Notes: generated by a model from the sequence alone, not told the origin. Numbered from the stretch's first letter, positions 1-9,694 are shown. The stretch is 64,000 bases of DNA from Streptomyces aureocirculatus (GCF_000720475.1 NZ_JOAP01000006.1:62001-126000); one strand, 5' to 3'. Numbers and translations are program-made.

Positions 1-2498
1 AGGACCCCCAGTTCCACCTGGACGTGGCCTTCTTCGCCTTCGACCTGCCCTGGTACCGCTTCCTGCTCGGCTTCGGCTTCGCGGCCACGGTGCTCTCGGT
101 GATCGCCGCCGCCCTGACCCACTACCTGTACGGCGGTCTGCGCATCACCAGCCCCGGCGGGCGGGCCACGGCCGCCGCGACCGGTCATCTGTCGGTGCTC
201 ATCGGCATCTTCGTCGCCCTCAAGGCGGTCGCCTACTGGCTCGACCGGTACGGCCTCGCGGTGAAGTCCAGTGACTTCAAGGCCACGGGCAACTGGACGG
301 GCCTGCGCTACGTCGACGCGAACGCCTATCTGCCGGCGAAGACCATCCTGTTCTGCATCGCCGTCATCTGCGCGCTGCTGTTCTTCGCGACGCTGTGGCG
401 GCGCACCTGGCAGTTGCCGGTCATCGGCTTCGGCCTGATGGTCCTCTCCGCGATCCTCATCGGCGGTCTGTACCCGGCCATCGTGCAGAAGTTCCAGGTC
501 CAGCCGAACGAGCAGGCCAAGGAGTCCCCGTACGTCGAGAAGAACCTAGAGGCGACCCGCAAGGCGTACGGCATCGGCGGCACGGACGTCACGGAGTACC
601 CCGGCGTCAGCAAGACCCAGGACAAGACGAAGCTGCGCGACGACGTCGCCGGCGCCGCGAGCCTGCGTCTGCTCGACCCGAACATCGTCTCGCCGACGTT
701 CCAGCAGTTGCAGCAGATGAAGAACTACTACGGCTTCCCGTCGAACCTGGACGTCGACCGGTACAAGACGAAGGACGGCAAGGCCCAGGACACCGTCATC
801 GGTCTGCGCGAGCTGAACCTGGACGGCATCCCGAAGAACAACTGGATCAACGACCACTTCCGTTACACCCACGGGTACGGCGTGGTCGCGGCCAAGGGCA
901 CCGAGGCCGACGACCAGGGGCGACCGAAGTTCACCGAGTCCGACCTGCCGTCCAAGGGCAGCCTCGGCAAGTACGAGCAGCGGATCTACTACGGCGAGAA
1001 GACCAAGCAGTACTCCATCGTCGGCGGTCCCCAGAAGGAGATCGACTACTCCGACGACGACGGCGAGAAGACGACGAGCTACAGGGGCAAGAGCGGCGTC
1101 AACCTCTCCAATCCGCTCAACCGGGCCGCGTACGCGGTGTCGTTCGGCGAACCGCAGATGCTGTACTCCGGAGCGATCGGAGAAGGCTCGCGGATCATGT
1201 ACAACCGCACGCCCAAGGAGCGCGTCGAAGCGGTGGCCCCCTGGCTCACCATCGACGGTGACGCCTACCCGGCGGTCGTCGGCAACAAGATCCAGTGGAT
1301 CGTCGACGCGTACACCACCACGAACGGCTATCCGTACGCGTCGCGTACCACGCTCGGCGACACCACGGCCGACTCGCTGACCGCGAAGAACAACCAGCGG
1401 GTGGTGGCCCAGCAGAACCAGGTCAACTACATCCGCAACTCCGTGAAGGCGACCGTCGACGCCTACACCGGAGACGTCAAGCTCTACGAGTGGGACACCA
1501 AGGACCCCATACTGAAGACGTGGCGCAAGGCGTTCCCGGGCACCGTCAAGGACAAGAGCGAGATCTCCGCCGACCTGATGGACCACCTGCGCTATCCGCA
1601 GGACCTCTTCAAGGTGCAGCGCGAGCTGCTCACCCGCTACCACGTGAAGGACGCCGAGACGTTCCTCAGCGGCAGCGAGGTGTGGCAGGTGCCGGACGAC
1701 CCGACGAACCAGACGTCGAGCGCGGTCCCGCCGTACTACCTGAGCATGAAGATGCCCGGCCAGAAGAAGCAGGACTTCTCCCTGACGACGTCCTTCAATC
1801 CCAACGGCCGGGACAACCTGAGTGCCTTCATGTCGGTGAACGCCGAGCCGGGCACCGATGACTACGGCAAGATCAGAATCCTGAAGATGCCGTCGAGCAC
1901 GACGGTCGACGGACCCAAACAGGTGCAGAGCAAGTTCAACTCCAACGAGGCGATCGCCGAGCAGATCCGATTGCTCAAGGGCGGCGACTCCGAGGTCGAC
2001 TACGGAAACCTGCTGACGGTGCCGCTGGACGGAGGCCTGCTCTATGTGGAGCCCGTCTACGTCAAGGGCGGCGGGCTGAAGTACCCACTCCTGAAGAAGG
2101 TCCTTGTCACCTACGGCAACAAGATCGCGTTCGAGGACACCTTGGACAAGGCGTTGAACGTGGTCTTCGGAGCCGAGAGCGCGACTCCGGTCGAGCCACC
2201 GGACAAGGGTGACAAACCCGACCCCGACAAGGAGAAGCCACCGGCGACCGGCGACTCCGACAACCCCGAGCTCCAGAAGGCCATCGACGACGCCCAGGCG
2301 GCGATCGAAGAAGGCAACACGGCGCTGAAGGAGCAGGACTGGGAGGCCTACGGCAAGGCCCAGAAGAAGCTCCAGGACGCCCTGCAGCGGGCCGAGGACG
2401 CCCAGGCCGAGCCGTCGGGAGACGGCGACGGGAAGGGGTCCGACAAGACCGAGGAGTCGGGTGATCCTGAGAAGCCCGACAAGGGCGGCGGCGGTTAG
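1..2498 (+). CDS. UPF0182 family membrane protein, 5' end cut off by the window
   Basis: Integral membrane protein of the UPF0182 (COG1615) family, function unknown. The frame is already open at base 3 and reads [11 protein letters not shown] before the first in-frame GTG at 24, a stretch typical of the family interior, so the true start lies upstream of the window. About 830 residues are visible. The first ~160 contain at least four hydrophobic helices, for example around [17 protein letters not shown] and [17 protein letters not shown] large hydrophilic domain rich in Asp, Lys and Tyr follows, presumably outside the membrane. The tail is acidic and Pro/Lys-rich with a short Ala/Glu/Gln helix ([13 protein letters not shown]), as in other actinobacterial members. 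It stops about 75 bp before a tRNA gene on the same strand. The family assignment is firm; no function can be inferred. Confidence 0.9.
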   Translation, partial: DPQFHLDVAFFAFDLPWYRFLLGFGFAATVLSVIAAALTHYLYGGLRITSPGGRATAAATGHLSVLIGIFVALKAVAYWLDRYGLAVKSSDFKATGNWTGLRYVDANAYLPAKTILFCIAVICALLFFATLWRRTWQLPVIGFGLMVLSAILIGGLYPAIVQKFQVQPNEQAKESPYVEKNLEATRKAYGIGGTDVTEYPGVSKTQDKTKLRDDVAGAASLRLLDPNIVSPTFQQLQQMKNYYGFPSNLDVDRYKTKDGKAQDTVIGLRELNLDGIPKNNWINDHFRYTHGYGVVAAKGTEADDQGRPKFTESDLPSKGSLGKYEQRIYYGEKTKQYSIVGGPQKEIDYSDDDGEKTTSYRGKSGVNLSNPLNRAAYAVSFGEPQMLYSGAIGEGSRIMYNRTPKERVEAVAPWLTIDGDAYPAVVGNKIQWIVDAYTTTNGYPYASRTTLGDTTADSLTAKNNQRVVAQQNQVNYIRNSVKATVDAYTGDVKLYEWDTKDPILKTWRKAFPGTVKDKSEISADLMDHLRYPQDLFKVQRELLTRYHVKDAETFLSGSEVWQVPDDPTNQTSSAVPPYYLSMKMPGQKKQDFSLTTSFNPNGRDNLSAFMSVNAEPGTDDYGKIRILKMPSSTTVDGPKQVQSKFNSNEAIAEQIRLLKGGDSEVDYGNLLTVPLDGGLLYVEPVYVKGGGLKYPLLKKVLVTYGNKIAFEDTLDKALNVVFGAESATPVEPPDKGDKPDPDKEKPPATGDSDNPELQKAIDDAQAAIEEGNTALKEQDWEAYGKAQKKLQDALQRAEDAQAEPSGDGDGKGSDKTEESGDPEKPDKGGGG

Positions 2499-2573
2499 CC
2501 CGCCTGCCTGCTCCTAGCGCGCGAGCAGCGTGCGGGAGGCCCCCCGCGCCGTGGTACGGTTGCAACACAACGG

Positions 2574-2647
2574 CGCGGGGTGGAGCAGCTCGGTAGCTCG
2601 CTGGGCTCATAACCCAGAGGTCGCAGGTTCAAATCCTGTCCCCGCTA
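2574..2647 (+). tRNA. Initiator tRNA-fMet (CAT), copy 1
   Basis: A 74-nt cloverleaf with acceptor arms CGCGGGG and CCCCGC, anticodon loop CTCATAA (anticodon CAT) and T arm GCAGG-TTCAAAT-CCTGT. Two initiator hallmarks are present: an unpaired 1-72 position (C1 against T72) and three consecutive G-C pairs at the base of the anticodon stem (GGG/CCC). CCA is not encoded. An identical copy lies at 5072-5145. A possible -10 (TACGGT, 2555-2560) lies upstream; no convincing -35 is seen. Confidence 0.97.
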
Positions 2648-2652
2648 CTGAA

Positions 2653-2692
2653 GACGAAGGCCCGGATCCTCAACAGGATCCGGGCCTTCGTC
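2653..2692 (+). terminator. Hairpin terminator after initiator tRNA copy 1
   Basis: An 18-bp perfect stem (2653-2670 with 2675-2692) with a 4-nt loop CAAC, five bases after the tRNA. It has no U-tract, as is common in Streptomyces. A near-copy follows the second tRNA, so tRNA and terminator were duplicated together. Confidence 0.85.
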
Positions 2693-2893
2693 ATGCCCGG
2701 CCGGGCATCGCCCGGGTGCCTATACCGGTGTCCCGTGCCATCGGTGTGGGGTTCGTGCGAAGAGTGGTTTGGGCGGGGGGAGTTGAGCAGACTTGTGTTT
2801 CACTTATCTCTCTGTGGGCATGTCGACAAAACGCTGAAGTGACCTCACTGGCTGCGGTATACCAGGTGTACCCAGGTTGCAGGTGGTGCGACG

Positions 2894-5002
2894 ATGGACG
2901 TTATGGGGGACAAGGCAACTCTGTTGGAGATGGGGCGGTTTGCGCAGCCGGCCGACCGGGAGGATCCCGGGACGGCCGCGGACGAGTTGCGGCACCGGCT
3001 CGCCGCCGAGGCCGGAGATGTGGACGCGATGAGCGTTCTCGGCAGCCTGCTGCTGCGCCGCGGGGATCTCGACGGGGCCGAATCCTTGCTGCGCGGAGCG
3101 ACCGCGGCCGGTGACCGGGCCGCGGCCAACAATCTCGGTGTCCTCCTGCATCAACGTGGATATGTCGACGAAGCGGCCGGATGGTGGCGCGTCGCCGCCG
3201 TCGCGGGTTCCTCGGCGGCGGCGCACGCGCTCGGCCGGTACCACCGCGAGCGCGGCGACGAGCCCGCCGCCGAGTACTGGCTCCGGCAGTCCGCCGAGCA
3301 GGGCCACACCCTGGGGGCGTACGCCCTCGCCGACCTCCTGGAGCACCGTGGCGACGTCGGCGCCGAGCGCTGGATGCGCACGGCGGCCGAGCGCGGCCAC
3401 CGTGAGGCGGCGTACCGCTTGGCCAGAGCGCTTGACAAGCGGGCGGAGGACGAGGCCCCGGGCCCGGGGGAGGCGACGGGGCCGCGGACCGGCACCGGTG
3501 GACGACTCGGCGCCCCGGCGGGACTCGGCGTGGGCGCGCGGGCCGACGGTTGGCGGGCCGACGTCGCGCGGACCGTCGGGGCGCGGCCTGACGGAGTGAA
3601 GGTCAGAGGGGCGAAGGGTGAGGGGGCGAAGGGCGCAGGCGCAGGCGCGGGTGCTGGTGACGGGGCGCGTGTGAAGGTCACGCGCCCCACGACTGCCGCG
3701 CGCCCCGGTGACGCGCGCTCTGACAACGCACGCAAAGCAGGTGTCCGACCCGCGGCCCCCGAGGCAAGGCGCGCCGACGGCGGCAGCTTGTCGCTCGCCG
3801 ACGAGGCCGAGCAGTGGTACCGGCAGGCGGCCGCGCGCGGACACCGCCGTGCCGCCCTGCACCTCGGCGCGATCCTGGAGCGGCGCGGCGAGCTGAAGGA
3901 GGCGGGGCGCTGGTATCTGACGTCCGCCAAGGACGGCGAGGCCCGCGCCGCGTGCGCGCTCGGCTTCCTGCTGCGTGACGCGGGCGACGAGGAGAACGCC
4001 GCCGTGTGGTGGCTCAGAGCCGCCCAGGACGGCGACGGGAACGCCGCGAACGCGCTCGGCGCGCTGCACGCCGAGCGCGGCGAGACCCAGACCGCCGAGC
4101 GCTGGTACCGCGCGGCGATGGACGCGGGCGACAACAACGGCGCGTACAACCTCGGCCTGCTCTGCGCCGAGCAGAAGCGCACCGCCCAGGCCGACCAGTG
4201 GTACCGCCGCGCCGCCTACGCCGGGCATCGCGAGGCGGCCAACGCGCTCGCCGTGCTGCTCCTCCAGGGCGGTGACGCGGCCGGTGCCGAGCCGTGGTTC
4301 TCCAAGGCCGCGGAGGCCGGCAGCGTCGACGCCGCGTTCAACCTCGGAATCCTGTACGCGAGCCGGGGCGACGACGCCGCGGCCCTGAAGTGGTACGAGC
4401 GGGCCGCCGCGGCCGGACACACCCAGGCCGCTCTCCAGGTCGGCACCGCACGGCTGCGCGAGGGCGACGAGCGGGACGCCGAACGGCACCTGCGGTGCGC
4501 GGCCGGCGGGGGCAGCGCGGAGGCGGCCTACCGGCTCGGCACCGTGCTCGACGCGCGCCGCCCGCCTCCCGGGCCGCCCGCGCTCGGCGAGCCCGCGGTA
4601 CAGAAGACGGAGTGCGAGGAGTGGTACGAGCGCGCGGCCGAGCAGGGCCACCGGCGGGCGCAGGTCCGCGTCGGGATGCTCGCCGCGGCGCGCGGCGACG
4701 TGGTCGAGGCCGCGCGCTGGTACCGGTCCGCGGCGGAGGCCGGAAGCCGCAACGGGGCGTTCAACCTCGGCCTGCTCCTGGCCAGGGAGGGCAGCGAGCC
4801 GGAGGCGGCGCTGTGGTGGACGCGGGCCGCCGACGCCGGGCACGGCAGGGCGGCGCTGCGGCTCGCCCTGCTGTACGCGCGGCGGGGGCAGCTCGCCGAG
4901 GGGCAGCGATGGGCCTCGCGGGCCGTGGAGCTCGGTCCCGCGGAGGTCGCCGAGCGGGCGGGCCGGCTGCGCGAGGCGCTGCGCCAGGAACTGACGGCGT
5001 AG
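2894..5002 (+). CDS. SEL1-like / tetratricopeptide repeat protein
   Basis: A 702-residue protein built from about a dozen SEL1-type helical repeats of ~36 residues, with recurring cores such as AEQWYRQAAARGHRRAAL, AYNLGLLCAE and AANALAVLL. SEL1/TPR solenoids act as protein-interaction scaffolds; no partner can be inferred. The array is interrupted at roughly residues 195-295 by a low-complexity Gly/Ala/Arg/Pro segment (including GAGAGAGAGDG), after which repeats resume at AEQWYRQAA. There is no signal peptide or membrane helix. The ATG at 2894 follows AGGTGGT with good spacing. The gene lies alone between two identical initiator tRNA genes. It is cytoplasmic by inference. SEL1 family confidence is high. 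Confidence 0.9.
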   Translation: MDVMGDKATLLEMGRFAQPADREDPGTAADELRHRLAAEAGDVDAMSVLGSLLLRRGDLDGAESLLRGATAAGDRAAANNLGVLLHQRGYVDEAAGWWRVAAVAGSSAAAHALGRYHRERGDEPAAEYWLRQSAEQGHTLGAYALADLLEHRGDVGAERWMRTAAERGHREAAYRLARALDKRAEDEAPGPGEATGPRTGTGGRLGAPAGLGVGARADGWRADVARTVGARPDGVKVRGAKGEGAKGAGAGAGAGDGARVKVTRPTTAARPGDARSDNARKAGVRPAAPEARRADGGSLSLADEAEQWYRQAAARGHRRAALHLGAILERRGELKEAGRWYLTSAKDGEARAACALGFLLRDAGDEENAAVWWLRAAQDGDGNAANALGALHAERGETQTAERWYRAAMDAGDNNGAYNLGLLCAEQKRTAQADQWYRRAAYAGHREAANALAVLLLQGGDAAGAEPWFSKAAEAGSVDAAFNLGILYASRGDDAAALKWYERAAAAGHTQAALQVGTARLREGDERDAERHLRCAAGGGSAEAAYRLGTVLDARRPPPGPPALGEPAVQKTECEEWYERAAEQGHRRAQVRVGMLAAARGDVVEAARWYRSAAEAGSRNGAFNLGLLLAREGSEPEAALWWTRAADAGHGRAALRLALLYARRGQLAEGQRWASRAVELGPAEVAERAGRLREALRQELTA

Positions 5003-5029
5003 GGCGACGTCGGCCGCGTGGGAAGCGAT

Positions 5030-5058
5030 TTGCGCTGGTCGTGGGCCTGACGTATGGT
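5030..5058 (+). promoter_or_regulatory. Promoter of initiator tRNA copy 2
   Basis: TTGCGC (5030-5035), a 17-bp spacer and TATGGT (5053-5058) fit a vegetative (HrdB-type) promoter, 13 nt before the mature tRNA 5' end. Copy 1 keeps the -10 region (TACGGT) but not a clear -35. Confidence 0.6.
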
Positions 5059-5071
5059 TGCAACACAACGG

Positions 5072-5145
5072 CGCGGGGTGGAGCAGCTCGGTAGCTCGCT
5101 GGGCTCATAACCCAGAGGTCGCAGGTTCAAATCCTGTCCCCGCTA
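5072..5145 (+). tRNA. Initiator tRNA-fMet (CAT), copy 2
   Basis: Identical over all 74 nt to the copy at 2574-2647, including the mismatched 1-72 pair, the GGG/CCC anticodon-stem pairs and absence of an encoded CCA. The block GGTTGCAACACAACGG upstream and the terminator downstream are also shared, indicating duplication of a whole transcription unit. Confidence 0.97.
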
Positions 5146-5152
5146 CTCAAGA

Positions 5153-5187
5153 CGAAGGCCCGGATCCTCAAAGGATCCGGGCCTTCG
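5153..5187 (+). terminator. Hairpin terminator after initiator tRNA copy 2
   Basis: A 16-bp stem (5153-5168 with 5172-5187), loop CAA, nearly identical in sequence to the terminator at 2653-2692. Confidence 0.85.
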
Positions 5188-5189
5188 GC

Positions 5190-5236
5190 GTGTGTGCTCC
5201 GAAATGTGTGTGCCCCGAAACGTGTGTGCCCCAAAA
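5190..5236. repeat. 16-bp tandem repeat, three units
   Basis: Units GTGTGTGCTCCGAAAT (5190-5205), GTGTGTGCCCCGAAAC (5206-5221) and GTGTGTGCCCCAAAA (5222-5236). They lie just past the tRNA terminator in non-coding DNA. No function is apparent. Confidence 0.85.
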
Positions 5237-5277
5237 GAGGCCGCGGGCGGCGCCCGGAACGCCGTGAGTCACGCAAA

Positions 5278-5318
5278 CGCGAGGGCCCGGCACCGCCGTG
5301 CGGTGCCGGGCCCTCGCG
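5278..5318. terminator. Hairpin terminator downstream of catR
   Basis: An 18-bp G+C stem (CGCGAGGGCCCGGCACCG with its complement, loop CCGTG) lies 18 bp beyond the catR stop on the side expected for a minus-strand transcript. It could also stop readthrough from the tRNA. Confidence 0.8.
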
Positions 5319-5336
5319 TGTTCAGTCAGCGCAGCG

Positions 5337-5747
5337 TCATGCGCAGTTCGGGCACACGCCCCGGTACGTGACCTCCACGTCCGAGATCGTGAAGCCGAAG
5401 CGCTCCGAGTCGGGGAGCGAGGCCAGCGGGTTGCCCGTCGGGTGCACATCGCGGATGGCGCCGCAGCGGGCGCACACCAGGTGCTGATGGGGCCGGTGCG
5501 CGTTCGGGTCGTACCGCTTGGCTCTGCGGTCCGTCGCGACCTCGATCACCTCGCCGAGCGACACCAGCTCGCCCAGCGTGTTGTAGACGGTCGCCCGGGA
5601 GATCTCCGGCAGCTTGACGACGGCGCGGGCATGGACCTCGTCCGCCGTCAGATGCACGTGCTCTCCGTCGAGGACCTCGACCACGACGCGCCGCTGCGCG
5701 GTCATGCGCCAGCCGCGTCCGCGCAGTCGTTCCAACAGGTCGCTCAT
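5337..5747 (-). CDS. catR: Fur/PerR-family peroxide-responsive repressor (CatR type)
   Basis: A 136-residue metal-dependent repressor. An N-terminal winged helix contains RGWRMTAQRRVVVEVL and the recognition helix ISRATVYNTLGELV. The C-terminal dimerisation domain has HRPHQHLVCARCG and ends VCPNCA, giving the two CXXC pairs of the structural zinc site and a His-rich regulatory metal site. The ATG at 5747 gives the usual length; longer reading frames reach far into katA on the opposite strand. It is divergent from a catalase with about 150 bp between them, the arrangement known for CatR-CatA in S. coelicolor, where peroxide oxidation relieves repression. The palindrome in the katA promoter is the likely operator. 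Fur family is certain; the peroxide role is inferred from context. Confidence 0.9.
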   Translation of the reverse strand: MSDLLERLRGRGWRMTAQRRVVVEVLDGEHVHLTADEVHARAVVKLPEISRATVYNTLGELVSLGEVIEVATDRRAKRYDPNAHRPHQHLVCARCGAIRDVHPTGNPLASLPDSERFGFTISDVEVTYRGVCPNCA

Positions 5748-5807
5748 GAAAACCAGCCTAACAGCACAGGGACCAGGTCCCGAATGGGTGTGACTTTGGA
5801 TGTTTAC

Positions 5808-5835
5808 TTGACTTAGACAAAGTCTATTGTAGGAT
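5808..5835 (+). promoter_or_regulatory. katA promoter with internal palindromic operator
   Basis: TTGACT (5808-5813), a 16-bp spacer and TAGGAT (5830-5835). The spacer contains the perfect palindrome TAGAC-AAA-GTCTA (5814-5826), placed where a bound repressor would block RNA polymerase. Given the divergent Fur-type gene this is the probable CatR box (inference). Confidence 0.75.
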
Positions 5836-5900
5836 CGGAAACGGCTCAGGCCAAGGGACAGGAAGTGCACGAATTGCACGAATTGACGCAGGAGGCGCAC

Positions 5901-7352
5901 GTGACGCAGGGACCCCTCACCACGGAGGCCGGCGCACCGGTCGCGGACAACCAGCAGAGCGAGACGGCGGGTGCGGGCGGTCCGGTCCTGGTCCAGGACC
6001 AACTGCTCCTGGAGAAGCTCGCGCACTTCAACCGCGAGCGCATCCCGGAGCGCGTCGTGCACGCACGCGGCGCGGGTGCCTACGGCACCTTCACGGTGAC
6101 CGCGGACGTCACCCGGTACACGCGTGCCGCGTTCCTCTCCGAGGTCGGCAAGCAGACCGAGACCTTCCTGCGCTTCTCGACGGTCGCGGGCAACCTCGGT
6201 GCCGCGGACGCCGTGCGCGACCCGCGCGGCTTCGCGCTGAAGTTCTACACCGAGGAGGGCAACTACGACCTCGTCGGCAACAACACCCCGGTGTTCTTCA
6301 TCAGGGACGCCATCAAGTTCCCGGACTTCATCCACACCCAGAAGCGCGACCCGTACACGGGCTCCCAGGAGGCCGACAACGTCTTCGACTTCTGGGGCCT
6401 GAGCCCGGAGTCCACGCACCAGGTGACGTGGCTGTTCGGCGACCGCGGCATCCCCGCGTCGTACCGCCACATGGACGGTTTCGGTTCGCACACGTACCAG
6501 TGGACCAACGAGTTCGGTGAGATCTTCTGGGTCAAGTACCACTTCAAGACCGACCAGGGGATCAAGAACCTCACCGCTCAGGAGGCCGAGGTCCTCGCGG
6601 GCAAGGACCCCGACTCCCACCAGCGCGACCTCCGTGAGGCCATCGAGCGCGGCGAGTTCCCGACCTGGACCGTGGGTGTGCAGATCATGCCGGCGGCCGA
6701 GGCGGCGGAGTACCGCTTCAACCCGTTCGACCTGACCAAGGTGTGGCCGCACGCCGACTACCCGGTCATCGAGTTCGGCAAGCTGGAGCTCAACCGCAAC
6801 CCGGAGAACGTCTTCGCCGAGGTCGAGCAGGCCATCTTCAGCCCCGCCCACTTCGTGCCGGGCATCGGCCCGTCCCCGGACAAGATGCTCCAGGGCCGCC
6901 TGTTCGCGTACGGCGACGCGCACCGCTACCGCGTCGGCATCAACGCCGACCACCTGCCGGTGAACCGCCCGCACGCCACCGAGGCGCGCACCCACTCCCG
7001 TGACGGCTTCCTGTACGACGGCCGCCACAAGGGCGCGAAGAACTACGAGCCGAACAGCTTCGACGGCCCGCACCAGACCGACCGCCCGCTGTGGGCGCCC
7101 ACGGCGGTGTCCGGTGGAACCGGCAACCACGAGACGCCCTCGCACGCGGAGGACAACGACTTCGTGCAGGCGGGCAACCTCTACCGGCTGATGTCGGAGG
7201 ACGAGAAGCAGCGCCTCGTCGACAACCTCTCCGGGGCGCTCGCGGGCGTGACCCGTGACGAGATCGCCGAGCGCGCGATCAACAACTTCCGTCAGGCGGA
7301 CGGAGACTTCGGCAAGCGGCTGGAGGCCGCGGTCCAGGCCCTGCGCGGCTGA
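5901..7352 (+). CDS. katA: Monofunctional haem catalase
   Basis: Cytoplasmic clade-3 catalase of 483 residues dismutating hydrogen peroxide to water and oxygen. The catalytic His is in [12 protein letters not shown] (His54), the distal Asn in DLVGNN (~127-128), RFSTVAG follows at ~91, and the proximal haem-ligand Tyr is in [14 protein letters not shown] (Tyr337). Length fits small-subunit catalases. The frame is open from an ATG at 5865, but the GTG at 5901 directly follows GGAGG and is preferred. It is divergent from catR and followed by a hairpin at 7376-7409, so it is probably monocistronic. Peroxide induction through the TAGACAAAGTCTA site is expected. Confidence 0.96.
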   Translation: MTQGPLTTEAGAPVADNQQSETAGAGGPVLVQDQLLLEKLAHFNRERIPERVVHARGAGAYGTFTVTADVTRYTRAAFLSEVGKQTETFLRFSTVAGNLGAADAVRDPRGFALKFYTEEGNYDLVGNNTPVFFIRDAIKFPDFIHTQKRDPYTGSQEADNVFDFWGLSPESTHQVTWLFGDRGIPASYRHMDGFGSHTYQWTNEFGEIFWVKYHFKTDQGIKNLTAQEAEVLAGKDPDSHQRDLREAIERGEFPTWTVGVQIMPAAEAAEYRFNPFDLTKVWPHADYPVIEFGKLELNRNPENVFAEVEQAIFSPAHFVPGIGPSPDKMLQGRLFAYGDAHRYRVGINADHLPVNRPHATEARTHSRDGFLYDGRHKGAKNYEPNSFDGPHQTDRPLWAPTAVSGGTGNHETPSHAEDNDFVQAGNLYRLMSEDEKQRLVDNLSGALAGVTRDEIAERAINNFRQADGDFGKRLEAAVQALRG

Positions 7353-7375
7353 GACCCCAGCCCCTTGTCGTGGGT

Positions 7376-7409
7376 GACGGGCCGGATCCCCCCGGGGGTC
7401 CGGCCCGTC
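7376..7409. terminator. Hairpin terminator between katA and the CBS-domain gene
   Basis: GACGGGCCGGATCCCCC pairs with GGGGGTCCGGCCCGTC, with a one-base bulge. The two flanking genes converge on it, so it can serve both. Confidence 0.8.
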
Positions 7410-7466
7410 TGCCGTGCTCGGTCCGGAGACCGTGGCTGTGCTCGGTCCGGGAAACGCCTGCCGCGC

Positions 7467-7865
7467 TCAGGCGACCGTGGCCGTCTGCCGCCGCACCGGT
7501 GCCCAGCAGCGGATGATGTCGCGTACGGAGACGATGCCGGCCGGTTCGTCGTCGTCGAGCACGATGAGATGCCGGAACCCGCCGTGTGCCATCGCGTCGG
7601 CGGCGTCCTCCAGGGTCCAGGTCGGTCCCGCGAAGACGACGTCGGTCGTCGTGTGCGTGCCCGCGGTCTCGAGGTCCGGGTCCTGGCCGAGGCCGAGGGA
7701 GTTCAGGACGTCGCGCTCGGTCAGGATGCCGAGGCCGTAGGTGTCGGTGTCGAGGACGACGGCCGCGCCGACGCGACGGGCCGCCATCAGGTGGGCGGCC
7801 TGCCGAAGCGTGTGGGCGGGACCGATGGTGAGGACCACAGTGCTCATGGCGTCACGGACGAGCAT
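7467..7865 (-). CDS. Small two-CBS-domain protein
   Basis: A 132-residue protein consisting of a tandem CBS pair (Bateman module): MLVRDAMSTVVLTIGP...GILTERDVLN for the first and DVVFAGPTWTLEDAADAMAH...GIVSVRDIIR for the second. Such stand-alone pairs bind adenine nucleotides or related ligands and usually act as regulators; the target is not evident here. The start ATG is preceded by AAGGAGG 11 nt upstream. It is monocistronic on the minus strand and converges with katA. Confidence 0.85.
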   Translation of the reverse strand: MLVRDAMSTVVLTIGPAHTLRQAAHLMAARRVGAAVVLDTDTYGLGILTERDVLNSLGLGQDPDLETAGTHTTTDVVFAGPTWTLEDAADAMAHGGFRHLIVLDDDEPAGIVSVRDIIRCWAPVRRQTATVA

Positions 7866-8087
7866 GGGCTTGAGCCACCTCCTTGGTGAAACCGTGGTCC
7901 GCGCGAGGCCGAAGGATTGCCTCCGCTTGGCAGCGGTGCAAGGGGATCTCAGGCATCGACTTGGAGAAGGGTTTCACAAGTTCACAAGTGGGGGGACTCA
8001 TAGAGTCGCAGGCGCGCGGGGTCTCAACAAGAGGGCGGAGGGGGGAAGTTCAGGGGCGCTCGGGTGCCGGGAGTGCGCGCGCGTGCT

Positions 8088-8888
8088 TCAGTAGCGCTGG
8101 TTCAGATAGCCGAGCAGTTCCTCGTGGAGCAGCCCGTTCGAGGCGGCCGCGTTGCCGCTGTGCGGGCCCGGGGTGCCGTCGAGGCCGGTGAAGCTGCCGC
8201 CCGCCTCGGTCACGACGATCGCGGTCGCCGCCATGTCCCACAGCGAGAGCTCCGGCTCCGCGCACAGGTCGACGGAGCCCTCCGCCACCATCATGTACGG
8301 CCAGAAGTCGCCGTAGCCGCGCGTGCGCCAGCAGGCGCGGGTGAGGTCGAGGAAGCCGTCGAGGCGGCCCTGGTCCTCCCAGCCGCTCAGCGACGAGTAC
8401 CCGAGCGAGGCGTCCTGGAGCCGGGAGACCTTGGAGACCCGCAGCCGGCTCGCGGAGGTCAGGCTGCGCCCGGTGTACGCGCCGCCGCCCTTCGCCGCCC
8501 ACCAGCGACGGCCGAGCGCGGGCGCCGAGACGACGCCGACCACCGGCTGGAACCCGGTCTCGCCCGCCTCCATGAGGGAGATCAGCGTGGCCCAGACGGG
8601 CACACCGCGTACGTAGTTCTTGGTGCCGTCGATCGGGTCGATCACCCAGCGGCGGGGGCCCGTGCCCTCGATGCCGTACTCCTCGCCGAGGATCGCGTCC
8701 CGCGGCCTGGCCCGCTGCAACTGGCCGCGGATCAGCTCCTCGGCGGCCTTGTCGGCCTCGGTCACCGGTGTCATGTCCGGCTTGGTCTCCACCTTGAGGT
8801 CGAGGGCCTTGAACCGGTCCATGGTCGCGGCGTCGGCGGCGTCCGCGAGGACGTGGGCGAGGCGCAGATCATCGTGGTAGTCGGGCAT
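8088..8888 (-). CDS. hisN: Histidinol-phosphate phosphatase, inositol-monophosphatase fold
   Basis: A 266-residue member of the IMPase superfamily. Mg2+-binding motifs are visible: GEEYG (~66), [19 protein letters not shown] (~80) and [16 protein letters not shown] near the C terminus. The product hydrolyses histidinol phosphate in histidine synthesis; S. coelicolor hisN (SCO5208), identified experimentally, sits in the same neighbourhood. The frame extends 12 codons upstream, but [19 protein letters not shown] at 8888 is the conserved N terminus. General inositol/sugar phosphatase activity cannot be excluded. Confidence 0.88.
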   Translation of the reverse strand: MPDYHDDLRLAHVLADAADAATMDRFKALDLKVETKPDMTPVTEADKAAEELIRGQLQRARPRDAILGEEYGIEGTGPRRWVIDPIDGTKNYVRGVPVWATLISLMEAGETGFQPVVGVVSAPALGRRWWAAKGGGAYTGRSLTSASRLRVSKVSRLQDASLGYSSLSGWEDQGRLDGFLDLTRACWRTRGYGDFWPYMMVAEGSVDLCAEPELSLWDMAATAIVVTEAGGSFTGLDGTPGPHSGNAAASNGLLHEELLGYLNQRY

Positions 8889-8955
8889 GGGTGAACAGTA
8901 TCGATCTCGTTTCGCACGGGCCACAGCGCGTGGGCGGCGGTGCCCGCGGGACCCC

Positions 8956-8980
8956 TTGACAGTGCCCGCGGGCGCGTCAA
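8956..8980 (+). promoter_or_regulatory. Possible promoter/operator upstream of the TetR gene
   Basis: TTGACA (-35-like, 8956) begins an imperfect inverted repeat with arms TTGAC and GTCAA around a GCCCGCGGGC core. It lies between divergent hisN and the TetR gene. Autoregulation is a guess; no good -10 is seen. Confidence 0.35.
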
Positions 8981-9041
8981 CTCTGACGAGCAGGGCCGCA
9001 GGGGCCGCCCGGGCCCGGGGCCTGGGCAGCGGGAGGCGACG

Positions 9042-9647
9042 ATGCCGGCAGCGCGGGAGTCACTGCTCGACGCGGCCTACACCGCGCTGGCCCGCAGGCC
9101 GTGGGCCGGTGTGCGGATGACCGACGTGGCGTCGGTGGCCGGGGTGTCCCGGCAGACGCTCTACAACGAGTTCGGCAGCAAGGACGGCCTCGCGCGGGCG
9201 CTCCTGCGGCGCGAGACGGACACCTATCTGCGCGGGGTGGAGCGGGCCCTCGCACAAGCCCGGGACCCGGTGGACCGGCTCGCGGCGGTGAGCGCGTGGA
9301 CGATCGGTGCCGCGCGCGACAACGTCCTGGTGCGTGCGGTGCTCACCGGCTGCTGGAGCGAACGGCTCCCGGCGCCGAGCCGGGCGGCCGTGTCCAGCTC
9401 ACCGGTGCCCGCGCAGCGCCGGGCGGACGCGGGCGTGCCCGCCCCCGGCGAACTCCTCGCCCAGGTGCGGGACCGGGCGATGGCCGCGCTGACGGAGCGG
9501 GGCCGCCCGTCCGAGACGGAGAACCTGGCGCGGGCCTGCGAGAGCGCGGTGCGCGTCGCACTGTCGTACGTGGTGGCGCCTGCGGGCCGGGAGGAGGACC
9601 CGGCACGGCTGGTGCGACGGGTGATCGCGGGGGCGGCGGGGCGGTAG
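9042..9647 (+). CDS. TetR-family transcriptional regulator
   Basis: A 201-residue repressor-type protein. The N-terminal helix-turn-helix is clear: [46 protein letters not shown] (residues ~5-50). The C-terminal ligand domain carries a low-complexity stretch ([18 protein letters not shown]) at ~113-130. The ATG at 9042 follows GGGAGG; the frame extends further upstream but the HTH spacing fits this start. The divergent neighbour is hisN and the convergent one a small multidrug transporter, whose control by this protein is plausible but unproven. Confidence 0.85.
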   Translation: MPAARESLLDAAYTALARRPWAGVRMTDVASVAGVSRQTLYNEFGSKDGLARALLRRETDTYLRGVERALAQARDPVDRLAAVSAWTIGAARDNVLVRAVLTGCWSERLPAPSRAAVSSSPVPAQRRADAGVPAPGELLAQVRDRAMAALTERGRPSETENLARACESAVRVALSYVVAPAGREEDPARLVRRVIAGAAGR

Positions 9648-9694
9648 CCCCCCGTCCCGCGCTCCCTGGGGTCAGCCCGACAGGCCCGAGGGTG

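Noticed and set aside
2804..5068. Long minus-strand open frame opposite the SEL1 gene
   Set aside because: Shadow of a GC-rich coding strand: no conserved domain and composition mirrors the real gene.
5748..7145. Upstream extension of the Fur-type gene to a 602-residue frame
   Set aside because: The frame runs antisense through katA; only the last 136 residues are a Fur protein, with a normal start at 5747.
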